DNA from: JBGVMW01 sp045125095
GTDB lineage: Bacteria; Bacillota; Clostridia; Lachnospirales; Lachnospiraceae
Reading direction: 5' to 3'
Length of the DNA: 64,000 bases
Assembly (NCBI GenBank): GCA_045125095.1
Contig: JBGVMW010000116.1
Location: 1 to 64,000 of the forward strand
Position numbers and translations under genes: made by a program. A model generated the notes under the pieces. That model saw only the letters and a list, made by a program, of their open reading frames with translations. It did no database searches and had not been told where the DNA came from. Positions 9,225-17,681 of this stretch are shown one piece after another (positions within the stretch are counted from its first letter, which is position 1; each line of letters starts with the position of its first letter).

Positions 9225-10043
9225 TTAACCACCAAGAACTACTAATCTTTTCGTTACTAATTTCCAGATAAAGCTTCCTAATGCATATAATATTACAACC
9301 CAGAGAACCTGTCGCAGTAATACAAACACAAGCATTTCCCCGGTATATTTTCCAAGGTAAATCATAACCGGTGTGTATACCATGGACGAAAATGGCAGAA
9401 AATCAAAAATCCTCTGCACCACTTCCGGGAAAAATCCAAGGGGTATAAGCTGTCCTGTAAGGAAGGAAAGCAATGCTTCCTTTGCCATCATCATACCAAA
9501 GATATATGTACTGAAAAATGCAATCATACCAAAGCAAAAATCAAATAGAACATAAATCAAAAAGCTCATACCGGTACTTGCCACATAACACAATACGGTA
9601 AATGGACTAATTACCGGCATACCCAGTACACAGACTTTATATACTTCTATTCCAATCCAGATAAATACGGCTGGTGCTACAAAACGATACACCACCGAAC
9701 CGGCAGCCCTTGCAATTAAGCTTATTCGATAATCAATAGGCTTAATCAGGTTCATGGCTACAGTTCCTTTTACAACATCTTCGCTTACATTTTCTGCAAT
9801 ACTTATCGTCACCAGACTGGTTGTTACATAATTCATAAACACATATACAACCATTTCATTCTTTGTCAGCCCACCAAGAACGGGGTTGGTGCTACTTCCA
9901 TAAATCGCCATCCAAAGATAGTAAGAAATAAAAGAGCCAAATAAACTACAAAGAATAAACAGATAAAAGGACGCCCGATAGGCAAAGCATCGCTTGATTT
10001 CATTCAAGGTAAATGGAAGATAGATTTTTAAATGTTTTTTCAT
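9225..10043 (-). CDS. ABC-2 type exporter permease
   Basis: The companion permease, 272 residues with about six membrane segments; the first follows a basic N-terminus (MKKHLKIYLPFT). It lies 18 bp after the ATPase gene and 12 bp before the second permease, so the three genes form an operon for a heterotetrameric exporter. GGGGAGAGG precedes the ATG. The substrate cannot be deduced. Confidence 0.75.
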   Translation of the reverse strand: MKKHLKIYLPFTLNEIKRCFAYRASFYLFILCSLFGSFISYYLWMAIYGSSTNPVLGGLTKNEMVVYVFMNYVTTSLVTISIAENVSEDVVKGTVAMNLIKPIDYRISLIARAAGSVVYRFVAPAVFIWIGIEVYKVCVLGMPVISPFTVLCYVASTGMSFLIYVLFDFCFGMIAFFSTYIFGMMMAKEALLSFLTGQLIPLGFFPEVVQRIFDFLPFSSMVYTPVMIYLGKYTGEMLVFVLLRQVLWVVILYALGSFIWKLVTKRLVVLGG

Positions 10044-10061
10044 GAATGCCTCTCCCCTCTT

Positions 10062-11057
10062 TTACAGATTGTGTTTATAAATCTCTTTCACAATCTCTGC
10101 TAATTCCGTTTCCTCAATTTTGATATCACTTACCTCTGTATTTTTCATAACAGAAGAAATGATATCGCCTGCCTGTGTCTGCTGCTTATCAAACGTCACC
10201 TGAAGTACATTTGTTTCACTATTGAAATTCATTTCGCAGTTGTTTAACACCAGCTTTTGTACAATGTTTGGTTGCTTGATCTCCATGGAGACTTTACACT
10301 TTCTTCCATAGGTATTCTTTAATTCTTCCAAACTGCCATCATAGATTTTCTTACCTTCATCAATTATTATGATACGACTGCATAGTTCTTCAATATCACC
10401 AATGTCATGGGTGGTAAGTACTACTGTTGTCTTATATTTTTGATTAATTTCTTTAATGGCTTCTCTGATGTTGTCCTTTACAATCAAATCAAGTCCAATC
10501 GTCGGCTCGTCAAGGTACAATACGCGTGGATTGTGGAGAAGTGCTGCACCTAAATCTGCTCTCATTCGCTGACCCAGTGATAAGGTACGAACCGGTTTAT
10601 CAAAAAATTCCGGCAATCCTAATACCCGATTCAGAAAATCCATTCGCTCCTGATAATCTTCGTCGCTGACATCATATATTTCTTTCAAAATGGTGAAGGA
10701 TTCACTAAGCGGTAAGTCCCACCATAACTGGGTACGTTGTCCGAATACAACACCAATATTTTTGGCATTGATTTTTCTATTTTGGGAAGGGTTGATTCCC
10801 CCCACCAGACATTCCCCTTCTGTAGGCACCAGAATTCCTGTCATCATCTTAATGGTTGTGGATTTCCCTGCACCATTGCTACCAATGTAGCCAACAATTT
10901 CGCCTTCATGGATGGTAAAGGAAATATCTTCTACGGCTTTCTTTGTCACCTTTTCATTAGAAAACAAACCTTTGATTGCACCCTTTAAACCGGGATATTT
11001 CTTAGGCGATACAAATTCTTTTGAGATATGTTTTACTTCGATCATTGAATTCCTCAT
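10062..11057 (-). CDS. ABC exporter ATP-binding protein
   Basis: Nucleotide-binding subunit of the exporter. It shows Walker A GSNGAGKST, a Q-loop in VFGQRTQLWWDLP, the ABC signature LSLGQRMRADL and Walker B VLYLDEPTIGLD followed by the switch histidine TTHD, then a C-terminal extension of about 80 residues. The start is set at the ATG giving MRNSMIEV because AGGAGG lies 6 nt upstream; a further ATG 21 nt upstream would overlap that Shine-Dalgarno. The WWDLP segment after the Q-loop is characteristic of the DUF990-partner ATPases. Confidence 0.88.
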   Translation of the reverse strand: MRNSMIEVKHISKEFVSPKKYPGLKGAIKGLFSNEKVTKKAVEDISFTIHEGEIVGYIGSNGAGKSTTIKMMTGILVPTEGECLVGGINPSQNRKINAKNIGVVFGQRTQLWWDLPLSESFTILKEIYDVSDEDYQERMDFLNRVLGLPEFFDKPVRTLSLGQRMRADLGAALLHNPRVLYLDEPTIGLDLIVKDNIREAIKEINQKYKTTVVLTTHDIGDIEELCSRIIIIDEGKKIYDGSLEELKNTYGRKCKVSMEIKQPNIVQKLVLNNCEMNFNSETNVLQVTFDKQQTQAGDIISSVMKNTEVSDIKIEETELAEIVKEIYKHNL

Positions 11058-11103
11058 TATAAACCTCCTAATTTTCATCTATTAAAAGAACAATGCCTGC
11101 TCT

Positions 11104-11160
11104 CACGAATTTGGCACGCAGTGCATCTTCCTTTCAAATTGTGCGCATCCTATTTTATGT
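11104..11160. repeat. interspersed repeat, module B
   Basis: A 45-bp block (AATTTGGCACGCAGTGC followed by ATCTTCCTTTCAAATT) that recurs nearly unchanged at 14249-14292, 38227-38270 and 50516-50550, and partly at 53214-53242. In each case it is followed by a T-rich tail ending at a CTAG or CTAC module boundary. Confidence 0.75.
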
Positions 11161-11161
11161 A

Positions 11162-11327
11162 CTAGTACATCGGTTTTTAATTAACTAGACCAAATACTTG
11201 TCTATTTCTTCCATAGCACAAATTCAAAAATCCTCAGCGTAGCCCGCTACGCCTACGTTTTTTGAATTGCACTCTGCAAGAAATATTCTGCGTATTTAGT
11301 CCAGTTATTAAGAAAACGATGTACTAG
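11162..11327. repeat. 166-bp palindromic element A1
   Basis: An imperfect palindrome bounded by CTAGTACATCG and CGATGTACTAG, with an apex of GCGTAG/CTACGC. Roughly three quarters of the arm positions can pair. The reverse complement matches the element at 14011-14176 with only two differences over 166 bp, so the two form a long inverted repeat around the dehydrogenase and ABC-F genes. Confidence 0.85.
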
Positions 11328-11383
11328 GAAATTTCAAATACTCCATGCTACAATAAACTGTTGTAATTTCCTAGTATATAAAA
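11324..11383. repeat. interspersed repeat, module C (CTAG bounded)
   Basis: Begins CTAGGAAATTTCAA and ends TGTTGTAATTTCCTAG followed by TATATAAAA. Related copies are at 16393-16443 (inverted), 38283-38345, 53253-53312 and 60905-60966. It shares its first CTAG with the end of element A1. Confidence 0.75.
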
Positions 11384-11407
11384 CGAAAATATGTTCGTAT
11401 CTCTATT

Positions 11408-12367
11408 TTACAATATGACAATATTTCTGTCTACTCCGTTTTGGAAAGATTCAATATTTTTGTATACTTCATTTACGCAACGTGTTCGTGCTTCCACACT
11501 TGCCCAACCAATATGAGGTGTGATAATCAACTGGTTACTGTCCTTCAGCTTACTTAGCGGATTGGTAAAGGCTAATGGTTCCTGCTCGATTACATCCAGT
11601 CCTGCTGCCATGATCTCCTCATTTACAAGAGCCTCATACAAATCTTTATTATTGACAACCGGGCCTCTCGCTACATTCACTAGTACGGCTGTCTGCTTCA
11701 TTTTTTTCAAAGCTTCTTTATCTATGAAATCTCTTGTCAAATCACTTAATGGACAGTGCAGTGATAAGATGTCACTTTCTGTCAGAAGAGTATCTTTGTC
11801 TACCTGTTCATATTGGGTTACTTTACTTGTTCCGGTAACCGAATGGAATATTACACGACAGCCAAATGCTTCTGCAATCTTAGCTACTCGTTTACCGATA
11901 TTTCCCATTCCTACAATGCCCCATGTCTTGCCCTCTAACTCATAAATTGGAGTGTCAAAATATGAGAAACGTTCCTGTTTGCTGTAGGCATCTGATTTTA
12001 CATAAGTATCGTAGAATGGCAATTTCTGCAAAAGCGCAAGAGCAAGGGTAAATGTATGCTGTGCCACCATTGCAGTAGAATAATCCACTACATTTGCCAC
12101 TTTGATCCCATGTTTATTACAATATGCTAAATCGCAATTATCGAAACCGGTAGCAAACAGGCAGATTAATTTTACATTTGGTGCATTTTTCAATGTGGCT
12201 TCATTCATCCTAGCCTTATTGATTACTACAATATCTGCATCTTTTATTCGTTCTGCAGTTTCCTCCAAGGTCACAGTATTTTCATAATAGGTCACATCCC
12301 CTAATGCGTCAAACGCTACTGCTACGTCTGTTCCTACACTGTTTCTTTCTAATACTACTATATTCAT
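11408..12367 (-). CDS. D-2-hydroxyacid dehydrogenase
   Basis: NAD(P)H-dependent oxidoreductase of the D-isomer-specific 2-hydroxyacid dehydrogenase family, about 319 residues. It shows the Rossmann glycine motif GIVGMGNIGKRVA, the catalytic arginine in VNVARGPVV, the glutamate in DVIEQEP and the histidine in ITPHIGWAS. Substrate is not determined; related enzymes act on D-lactate, glycerate or 2-ketoisocaproate. The start is the ATG of MNIVVLER, since AGAGAGG lies 5 nt upstream, rather than an ATG 21 nt earlier. It is enclosed with the ABC-F gene between inverted repeats. Confidence 0.88.
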   Translation of the reverse strand: MNIVVLERNSVGTDVAVAFDALGDVTYYENTVTLEETAERIKDADIVVINKARMNEATLKNAPNVKLICLFATGFDNCDLAYCNKHGIKVANVVDYSTAMVAQHTFTLALALLQKLPFYDTYVKSDAYSKQERFSYFDTPIYELEGKTWGIVGMGNIGKRVAKIAEAFGCRVIFHSVTGTSKVTQYEQVDKDTLLTESDILSLHCPLSDLTRDFIDKEALKKMKQTAVLVNVARGPVVNNKDLYEALVNEEIMAAGLDVIEQEPLAFTNPLSKLKDSNQLIITPHIGWASVEARTRCVNEVYKNIESFQNGVDRNIVIL

Positions 12368-12431
12368 ATTTACCTCTCTTTCTGCCATAGAAACGGCTTT
12401 CTAATCGGGTGAAAAATCCTTAAACCACATA

Positions 12432-13997
12432 TTATAAATCAATTGTTTTTGTTGCAACTTTTTCACCAAACAAATGGTCGTGTTCTACCAGTAACATAGT
12501 TGGTTGATATTTCAATATCAAGTTCTCAATCTGCATTCTGGAAAATACATCAATGTAATTTAATGGTTCATCCCAGATATATAAATGTGCCTGCTGTAAC
12601 AGGCTTCCTGTAATCAGCACCTTCTTTTTCTGCCCTTCCGAGTATTCTTCCATGGATTTATCAAACTGTACCCTTTCAAAATCCAATTGGCGAAGTACCG
12701 CTTTAAACAGGCTGTCGTTTACGCCAATCTGTTCAATATAAGAATCTAAACTGCCTGTTAGGTGCGAAGTATCTTGATTGATATAGGAAACAAGCAAACC
12801 GCTTGCCGCCTCTAATGTGCCAGATTGGCGACGTTCATCCTGCAGATACTCCTTTAAGTCCGAATCGCGAATTCCCTTTCTGTCATTCAATACAGTAACG
12901 CCTTGTGCTGATAAAATAGATTTTATAATGCTTGATTTTCCACATCCATTTCTACCTCGCAAAAGAACTCGTTCGCCACGCTTTACCTCCATAGTAACAT
13001 GATTCAATATTTCTTTGTCACCATATGCCATTCCAAATTCTTTCAACTGCACATACACTTCCTTGTGGTGTGTCAGAGGCATAAGCTTCAAATCTGCCGG
13101 TGTTTCTAAATCCTTTAACAATCTTGACTTCTCATCAATCTCCGATTGCAATCTTCGTTCTACATTTTTTCTTCGCTGTTGCATACGGCGGGATTTTTCT
13201 CCAATGTATGCTCTGCTGGATATGGAACGGTCTGTTTCTTTCAACGGATCATATCCTATTTTTCTCTTTTCTACTTTATCTGCCCAAGCGGCTGTCCTTT
13301 TTGCTGTTTCCTCCAGTCTGCCGATTTCCCGCTTTCTCTTTTCATTTTCAGATAGTTCAAAGGCATCCCGCTTCTGTTTATTTTCCCACCAGGATGCAAA
13401 ATTCCCTTTTTCCACCGTGATGGTATTGCGATTTAACACCAGCACATGATCAACACAGGAATCTAACAACCAGCGGTCATGGGATACAAGGATAAATCCT
13501 TTTTTGCGATTCAGATAATCTTTCACCACTTCTCTTGTTTCTCTATCCAAATGGTTCGTTGGTTCGTCAATCAGCAAGAAATAATTGTCCTTCGAAAACA
13601 ACAAAGCTAACATCACTTTTGTTCGTTCGCCATGACTTAATGTCTGATATGGACGATATAAAAGTTCTGCATCGGTGTGTAATAGGTCCAGTTCACAACA
13701 GATTTTCCATAATTCGTAATCTGGTGCAATATGTTCGATTACATCTATGGTAGTTTCTGTCATCCATTCCGGCATTATTTTGTAAGGAAAATAATCAAAG
13801 CATGTGGATGTAGAAATACTCCCTTTGTATTCGTATTTTCCCAGCAACAAATTTAAAAACGTAGTTTTCCCTTTTCCATTTCTGCCAATAAAGCCTAATT
13901 TCCAATCGGTATCAAGGCTAAAGGATGTATTTTCAAATACAGTATCATAGCTGCCTTCATAATAAAATGTCAATCCCGATATATTTATCTGTGCCAT
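12432..13997 (-). CDS. Lsa-like ABC-F protein (possible antibiotic ribosome protection)
   Basis: A soluble protein with two ABC ATPase domains and no membrane segments, 521 residues. Domain 1 has GRNGKGKT, LSHGERTKV and LLIDEPTNHLD. A charged interdomain linker (about residues 215-300) has many Lys/Arg/Glu. Domain 2 has GRNGCGKSS, YSEGQKKKVL and YIWDEPLNYID. The SEGQKKKVL and WDEPLNYIDV wording is characteristic of the Lsa/Vga-type ABC-F group, which protects ribosomes against lincosamides, streptogramin A and pleuromutilins. Whether this copy confers resistance is not known. The gene begins 14 bp from the inverted element A2. Confidence 0.85.
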   Translation of the reverse strand: MAQINISGLTFYYEGSYDTVFENTSFSLDTDWKLGFIGRNGKGKTTFLNLLLGKYEYKGSISTSTCFDYFPYKIMPEWMTETTIDVIEHIAPDYELWKICCELDLLHTDAELLYRPYQTLSHGERTKVMLALLFSKDNYFLLIDEPTNHLDRETREVVKDYLNRKKGFILVSHDRWLLDSCVDHVLVLNRNTITVEKGNFASWWENKQKRDAFELSENEKRKREIGRLEETAKRTAAWADKVEKRKIGYDPLKETDRSISSRAYIGEKSRRMQQRRKNVERRLQSEIDEKSRLLKDLETPADLKLMPLTHHKEVYVQLKEFGMAYGDKEILNHVTMEVKRGERVLLRGRNGCGKSSIIKSILSAQGVTVLNDRKGIRDSDLKEYLQDERRQSGTLEAASGLLVSYINQDTSHLTGSLDSYIEQIGVNDSLFKAVLRQLDFERVQFDKSMEEYSEGQKKKVLITGSLLQQAHLYIWDEPLNYIDVFSRMQIENLILKYQPTMLLVEHDHLFGEKVATKTIDL

Positions 13998-14010
13998 AAG
14001 TACCTCCTCT

Positions 14011-14176
14011 CTAGTACATCGGTTTCTTAATAACTGGACTAAATACGCAGAATATTTCTTGCAGAGTGCAATTCAAAAAACATAGGCGTAGCGGGCTACG
14101 CTGAGGATTTTTGAATTTGTGCTATGGAAGAAATAGACAAGTATTTGGTCTAGTTAATTAAAAACCGATGTACTAG
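14011..14176. repeat. 166-bp palindromic element A2, inverted copy of A1
   Basis: Bounded by CTAGTACATCGG and CCGATGTACTAG. It equals the reverse complement of 11162-11327 except at two positions. The next module begins at its terminal CTAG. Confidence 0.85.
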
Positions 14177-14321
14177 TATATGAACAAAGCGCGCAAGCTC
14201 TCACTTGCGAATTTAGCTTTTCGATATGCTTGCACGCTTTGCCGCGCCGAATTTGGTACGCAGTGCATCTTCCTTTCAAATTCGTGCGCATCCTGTTTTT
14301 TATATACTAGTATATAAAAAA
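14177..14321. repeat. composite repeat with module B and a joined-end palindrome
   Basis: Contains GCGCGCAAGC and a TGCACGCTTTGCCGCGCC block, then module B (14249-14292). It ends in a 26-bp perfect palindrome (14296-14321) that joins TTTTTTATATACTAG directly to its complement. A similar composite precedes trpE at 50440-50580. Confidence 0.7.
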
Positions 14322-14342
14322 ACCGCCTGCTTCCAGACGGTT
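14321..14342 (-). terminator. intrinsic terminator
   Basis: On the minus strand AACCGTCTG, loop GAAG, CAGGCGGTT, then seven T running straight into the end of the repeat palindrome. No gene stops immediately upstream; it could end the candidate untranslated transcript starting near 14605. Confidence 0.7.
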
Positions 14343-14640
14343 CCATGTTATAATTACGCACATAATATATATGCGTATTTCGCTATTCGTATAGATGATA
14401 ATGAATATTTATACCCACTATTAATGGATCTTGCTCCTAATATAAAGAGCAAGCATCCATTCTCTATTCCAGTGAAAAAACATAGAAATAATCCGTCTTT
14501 TGGCATCAAAAAATACAGTGCGATAAGCACCTAACTCATTTACTTGATGTTTTCCTTCAAAAAACAGATTAAATCAACATTTTTCCACCACCTTTCCTAA
14601 TTTCTATAGCAAGATTAGCATATCTTTCCAAGAATTGCAA
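14322..14640 (-). ncRNA. candidate untranslated transcript
   Basis: On the minus strand TTGCAA (14635-14640), a 17-base spacer and TAATCT (14612-14617) form a reasonable promoter. About 285 nt further on lies the terminator at 14321-14342. Between them are short hairpins (GTGC/GCAC near 14525; CTTGCTC/GAGCAAG near 14440). No ORF with a ribosome-binding site was found, except a minimal ATG-TTG-ATT-TAA after a purine-rich stretch. A protein-like reading exists on the opposite strand, so the RNA interpretation is uncertain. Confidence 0.3.
14340..14534 (+). pseudogene. possible 5'-truncated gene remnant
   Basis: An open frame without an in-frame start reads like protein (AIRIDDNEYLYPLLMDLAP, then PSFGIKKYSAIST) up to a stop at 14532-14534. 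Its upstream side is occupied by the terminator and the repeat cluster, as if a gene had lost its 5' part. I do not recognise the family; the resemblance of the YLYPL stretch to ToxN/AbiQ-type endoribonucleases is too weak to use. Confidence 0.25.
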
Positions 14641-14705
14641 CCCTTTTTTGAAAATTAGTAACTAATCAGACAAATTCACCGTCTTATCATCCATCCTCTG
14701 GATAT

Positions 14706-14744
14706 GAAGTAACCCCTGTTTGCAAACTTGTAAACAGGGGCTTC
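14706..14744 (-). terminator. hairpin after the membrane-protein gene
   Basis: CCCCTGTTT pairs with AAACAGGGG, extended by flanking GAAG/CTTC, 6 bp beyond the stop codon of the gene ending at 14750. The T-tract on the minus strand is weak. Confidence 0.55.
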
Positions 14745-14749
14745 TTCAT

Positions 14750-16351
14750 TTATTCTATAATTTCTGTTACCTCACTGACACTGCCACCCTGCACATATTT
14801 TAGGTGAATCGTATCGCCTTCATTATAGAACAATACTTTCACTAATGCAGAATCGGTCATGTCGATATCGTAAATTCCTTCATTTCCTTCTATACAGAGA
14901 TAATAATGGGTATTACCCTCAATGGTTACCGGAGCCATTTTTGTAATCTTACCAGTTACTTCAACAGAAGAACTATCAGAACCACCGGAAATACCGTTGG
15001 TATTCAGCAATGACACATAGGAGCGTTCACATTCTGCTACGGTATCACCAATTGCAACCCATTGATATTTCTGAACATTTACCATGGCATACTTCTTAAC
15101 CAAGCCGGCGTCGTCCTTTAATGCAATAAAATAGGTTGGTTCATCTGCAATATTCAACAACAACGGGAAGGTTGCCTGATATCCAAGATTCTGCACCTGT
15201 CCCTCAGCAGAACTCATTGCAGAGTATTCGATGGCACCTTCAACCGAATAATAACGTGTCTCCATTGTTCTCTGGTTCATCAATACAAATCCAACAATAG
15301 ACTGGTCAGCATTCAAGGACGTGATACCTGTGTATACCCACACATCATCTTCTAATGCCAAGTAATTATAGCCACTTGTTGTTTGCAAGCATCCCTTTTG
15401 ACCTAACACACTGTTAAAATATCCATTCTGTAAAGTTCCATGGTAATTATAAAGATTTACCAGCATATCCGTTGGATATACACGGTCTACCCATTGTGGC
15501 ACATCGTTGATATCATATTCTGTACACTCGCCAGTAACCGCATTACATATTACGACTTTGCCAATGGTTTGCCCACCAAATAAACCAATATTGAATTTCT
15601 TTACCGGGCAAATCCAATATGGCACTCCGTTATCATCAATTTCAAAGCTGAAATCTGCAAAGATATAGGTTGGATAACGGAAACGTAAATGTCTGTAAAT
15701 GTTGCGATTAAAATGTTCCGCCTCACTGTAACGAATGCCTTCCTCTAGCTTTACACAAATAGTATCCTGCGTTGTCATGTCAATCATCATGTAAGCAGGA
15801 ATACCTTTGCTCTGATTTGTCAGCCACTTAATGGAACTGGCATAGATAAGAGGTGACACTCTCACCGGCTTGTCCTGGTAGTTAATCTGGTTGTATCGGT
15901 CACTTACTTCAAACTGAGATACCATATCCACCATGCTTCCCATTTTTCGGTCGCCCAGTAACTGAGCTGAGGCTTTATCTAATAATGGAATCTGGTTATA
16001 GCTCACTTCTACAATATCATCTGTAAAATTTCGTTCCTCAACCTTTAATAACTGCTGATATTTCTTAGCATTCACAACTGGAGATGAAAGAATGGAACCA
16101 ATTAAAAATATAATAGCCAATACTGCAATCATGCCTCCAATTATTTTAAGCGGAATGGAGCTTTTCACATCATCTACCGTGCGAACACGGAATGCTGCAT
16201 ATACAAGCCCACACGCACCCACTAAAATAATTAAAAACCACCACATGCCTTCCGAATGCAAATTAATTGCTGGCAGTGTTACATAATAGTAGATAAATGC
16301 TGCCAGAAATGCAATGACTGCACCTATCAGAATCGTTACTCTTTTTTTCAT
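14750..16351 (-). CDS. membrane-anchored protein of unknown function
   Basis: 533 residues. Three hydrophobic segments occur in the first 110 residues (about 6-27, 37-55 and 71-90), followed by a large, probably extracytoplasmic region of about 420 residues rich in aromatic and beta-forming sequence, ending in a small compact domain (about 470-533). I do not recognise the family. The layout resembles conserved Firmicute membrane proteins with a repeated beta-rich ectodomain. It is followed by a hairpin and preceded by CTAG-type repeats, so it is probably monocistronic. Confidence 0.6.
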   Translation of the reverse strand: MKKRVTILIGAVIAFLAAFIYYYVTLPAINLHSEGMWWFLIILVGACGLVYAAFRVRTVDDVKSSIPLKIIGGMIAVLAIIFLIGSILSSPVVNAKKYQQLLKVEERNFTDDIVEVSYNQIPLLDKASAQLLGDRKMGSMVDMVSQFEVSDRYNQINYQDKPVRVSPLIYASSIKWLTNQSKGIPAYMMIDMTTQDTICVKLEEGIRYSEAEHFNRNIYRHLRFRYPTYIFADFSFEIDDNGVPYWICPVKKFNIGLFGGQTIGKVVICNAVTGECTEYDINDVPQWVDRVYPTDMLVNLYNYHGTLQNGYFNSVLGQKGCLQTTSGYNYLALEDDVWVYTGITSLNADQSIVGFVLMNQRTMETRYYSVEGAIEYSAMSSAEGQVQNLGYQATFPLLLNIADEPTYFIALKDDAGLVKKYAMVNVQKYQWVAIGDTVAECERSYVSLLNTNGISGGSDSSSVEVTGKITKMAPVTIEGNTHYYLCIEGNEGIYDIDMTDSALVKVLFYNEGDTIHLKYVQGGSVSEVTEIIE

Positions 16352-16392
16352 ATTCCCTCATTTCTGCTGCGTAACGCAGCGTTTATCTTTCT

Positions 16393-16443
16393 CTAGAAAA
16401 TCACAACATTTTATTGTAGCAGAGAGTATTTGAAATTTCCTAG
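16393..16443. repeat. module C, inverted copy
   Basis: CTAGAAAATCACAACA ... TGAAATTTCCTAG, the reverse orientation of the module at 11324-11383. It shares its terminal CTAG with the following palindromic element. Confidence 0.7.
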
Positions 16444-16606
16444 TACAACGAAAATTAAGTTTTGGATAGTTTGACGCAGAATGGTTTTCTGAGAGTGTTG
16501 CTTCACAAACGTAGGCGTAGCGGTGGCTACGTCGAGGCTTGGGGAGTAGTTCTATCAGGAAAACAGACAAGTCAAACTACCAATCACTTAATATTCGTTG
16601 TACTAG
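16440..16606. repeat. 167-bp palindromic element A3 (divergent)
   Basis: Bounded by CTAGTACAACGAA and TTCGTTGTACTAG, with apex CGTAGC/GCTACG. It has the same size and layout as A1/A2 but different arm sequences; several differences are paired (for example AGTTTGAC on one arm with GTCAAACT on the other), preserving the hairpin. Confidence 0.75.
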
Positions 16607-16816
16607 TATATAAAAACTCTGCTTATTAGCAATTGTTCAATAGCCAGCCTATGTGTCCGCTATGCTTTCAGAGCGGGAGCGTGTCCAATATGCAATCTAT
16701 ACCAGACTGGCTGACGCATAGGCTTTCTGGTAAACAGTCACTTTTATTGTATGATTATATAGAGAAATGAGGGCTTTATACAGTTTTTAAAACATATCAT
16801 AATGCAAAAACAAATT
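16607..16816. other. intergenic gap with a weak palindrome
   Basis: Starts with TATATAAAAA from the adjoining element, then a loose inverted repeat (AGCCTATG near 16648 with CATAGGCT near 16720). The last 70 bp before the ABC ATPase stop codon are A/T-rich. No gene is evident. Confidence 0.4.
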
Positions 16817-17680
16817 TTATTCAGCTAAATAATACAAATATACATCCTCTAACGTCAGGTTATCTGTTACTTCTCTTGCATTATCCGGTAGTTTATCTCC
16901 CACAATCCGGAAATACATGCCATCATTTTTTTGCACAGTAGTGCCTGTCTTATAGGTTTCCTGTAAGGAAAGCAAATCTTCTTTTTCACAATGAATTTCA
17001 CCTACCTTACCTCGCACAGATGCAATTAATTCTGCTGGTGTATCAAGTTCAATCAATCGACCACCTTTTACCAGCATAATCTTGTTTGCAATACACTCAA
17101 TATCCGATACCACATGGGTTGCAATGAAAATAATTTTATCCTTTGACAATTCTGCAATAATGTTTCGGATATTAATTCTTTCTTTTGGATCTAATCCTGC
17201 TGTTGGCTCATCTAAAATAATAATCTTAGGATCGCCAATTAACGCTTGGGCTAACAAAACACGCTGTCGCATTCCCCCGGAAAAAGAGCCTACTTTTTCA
17301 TATCTATAGTCGTATAAATTTACTTTTTTAAGAAGTTGTTCTACCTGGTTATTTAGTTTCTTTCCGGAATATCCTTTTAATTTACCAATATATTTCAAAA
17401 ATGCTGTAGCAGAAAATTGCTCATAAAATCCCTGCTGCTGTGGCATATATCCTAAAATACTGCGATATTGTTTGCCCATATCCAGAATATCCTTGCCATC
17501 CAATAAGATTTTGCCGGAGGTACGGGTAAGATTGTCAGTCATCATATTCATAAGAGTGGATTTACCAGCTCCATTGGGACCAAGAATTCCATATATGCCC
17601 TCCTGAAATATTGCATCAAATTCCTGCAATGCATATTTTTCTCCATACTTTTTCGACAACTTTATGAATTCCAGTTTCAT
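16817..17680 (-). CDS. ABC transporter ATP-binding protein
   Basis: ATPase subunit, 287 residues: Walker A GPNGAGKST, Q-loop in GYMPQQQGFYE, signature FSGGMRQRVLLAQ, Walker B IIILDEPTAGLDP, H-loop ATHV. The C-terminal 80 residues form the extra domain usual in ABC-2 exporters. The start lies 1 bp from the stop of the large permease gene, so the two are co-translated. Together with the two lipoproteins upstream it makes a probable four-gene unit. Confidence 0.88.
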   Translation of the reverse strand: MKLEFIKLSKKYGEKYALQEFDAIFQEGIYGILGPNGAGKSTLMNMMTDNLTRTSGKILLDGKDILDMGKQYRSILGYMPQQQGFYEQFSATAFLKYIGKLKGYSGKKLNNQVEQLLKKVNLYDYRYEKVGSFSGGMRQRVLLAQALIGDPKIIILDEPTAGLDPKERINIRNIIAELSKDKIIFIATHVVSDIECIANKIMLVKGGRLIELDTPAELIASVRGKVGEIHCEKEDLLSLQETYKTGTTVQKNDGMYFRIVGDKLPDNAREVTDNLTLEDVYLYYLAE

Positions 17681-17681
17681 A

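Noticed and set aside
11104..11383. Insertion sequence
   Set aside because: No transposase frame is present in or beside any of the palindromic modules, so I call them repeats rather than IS elements.
13015..13449. 144-residue plus-strand frame opposite the ABC-F gene
   Set aside because: Antisense to the charged linker of the ABC-F protein; no independent coding evidence.
14173..14361. 62-residue minus-strand frame
   Set aside because: It lies within repeat modules and the terminator, with no ribosome-binding site or protein-like composition.
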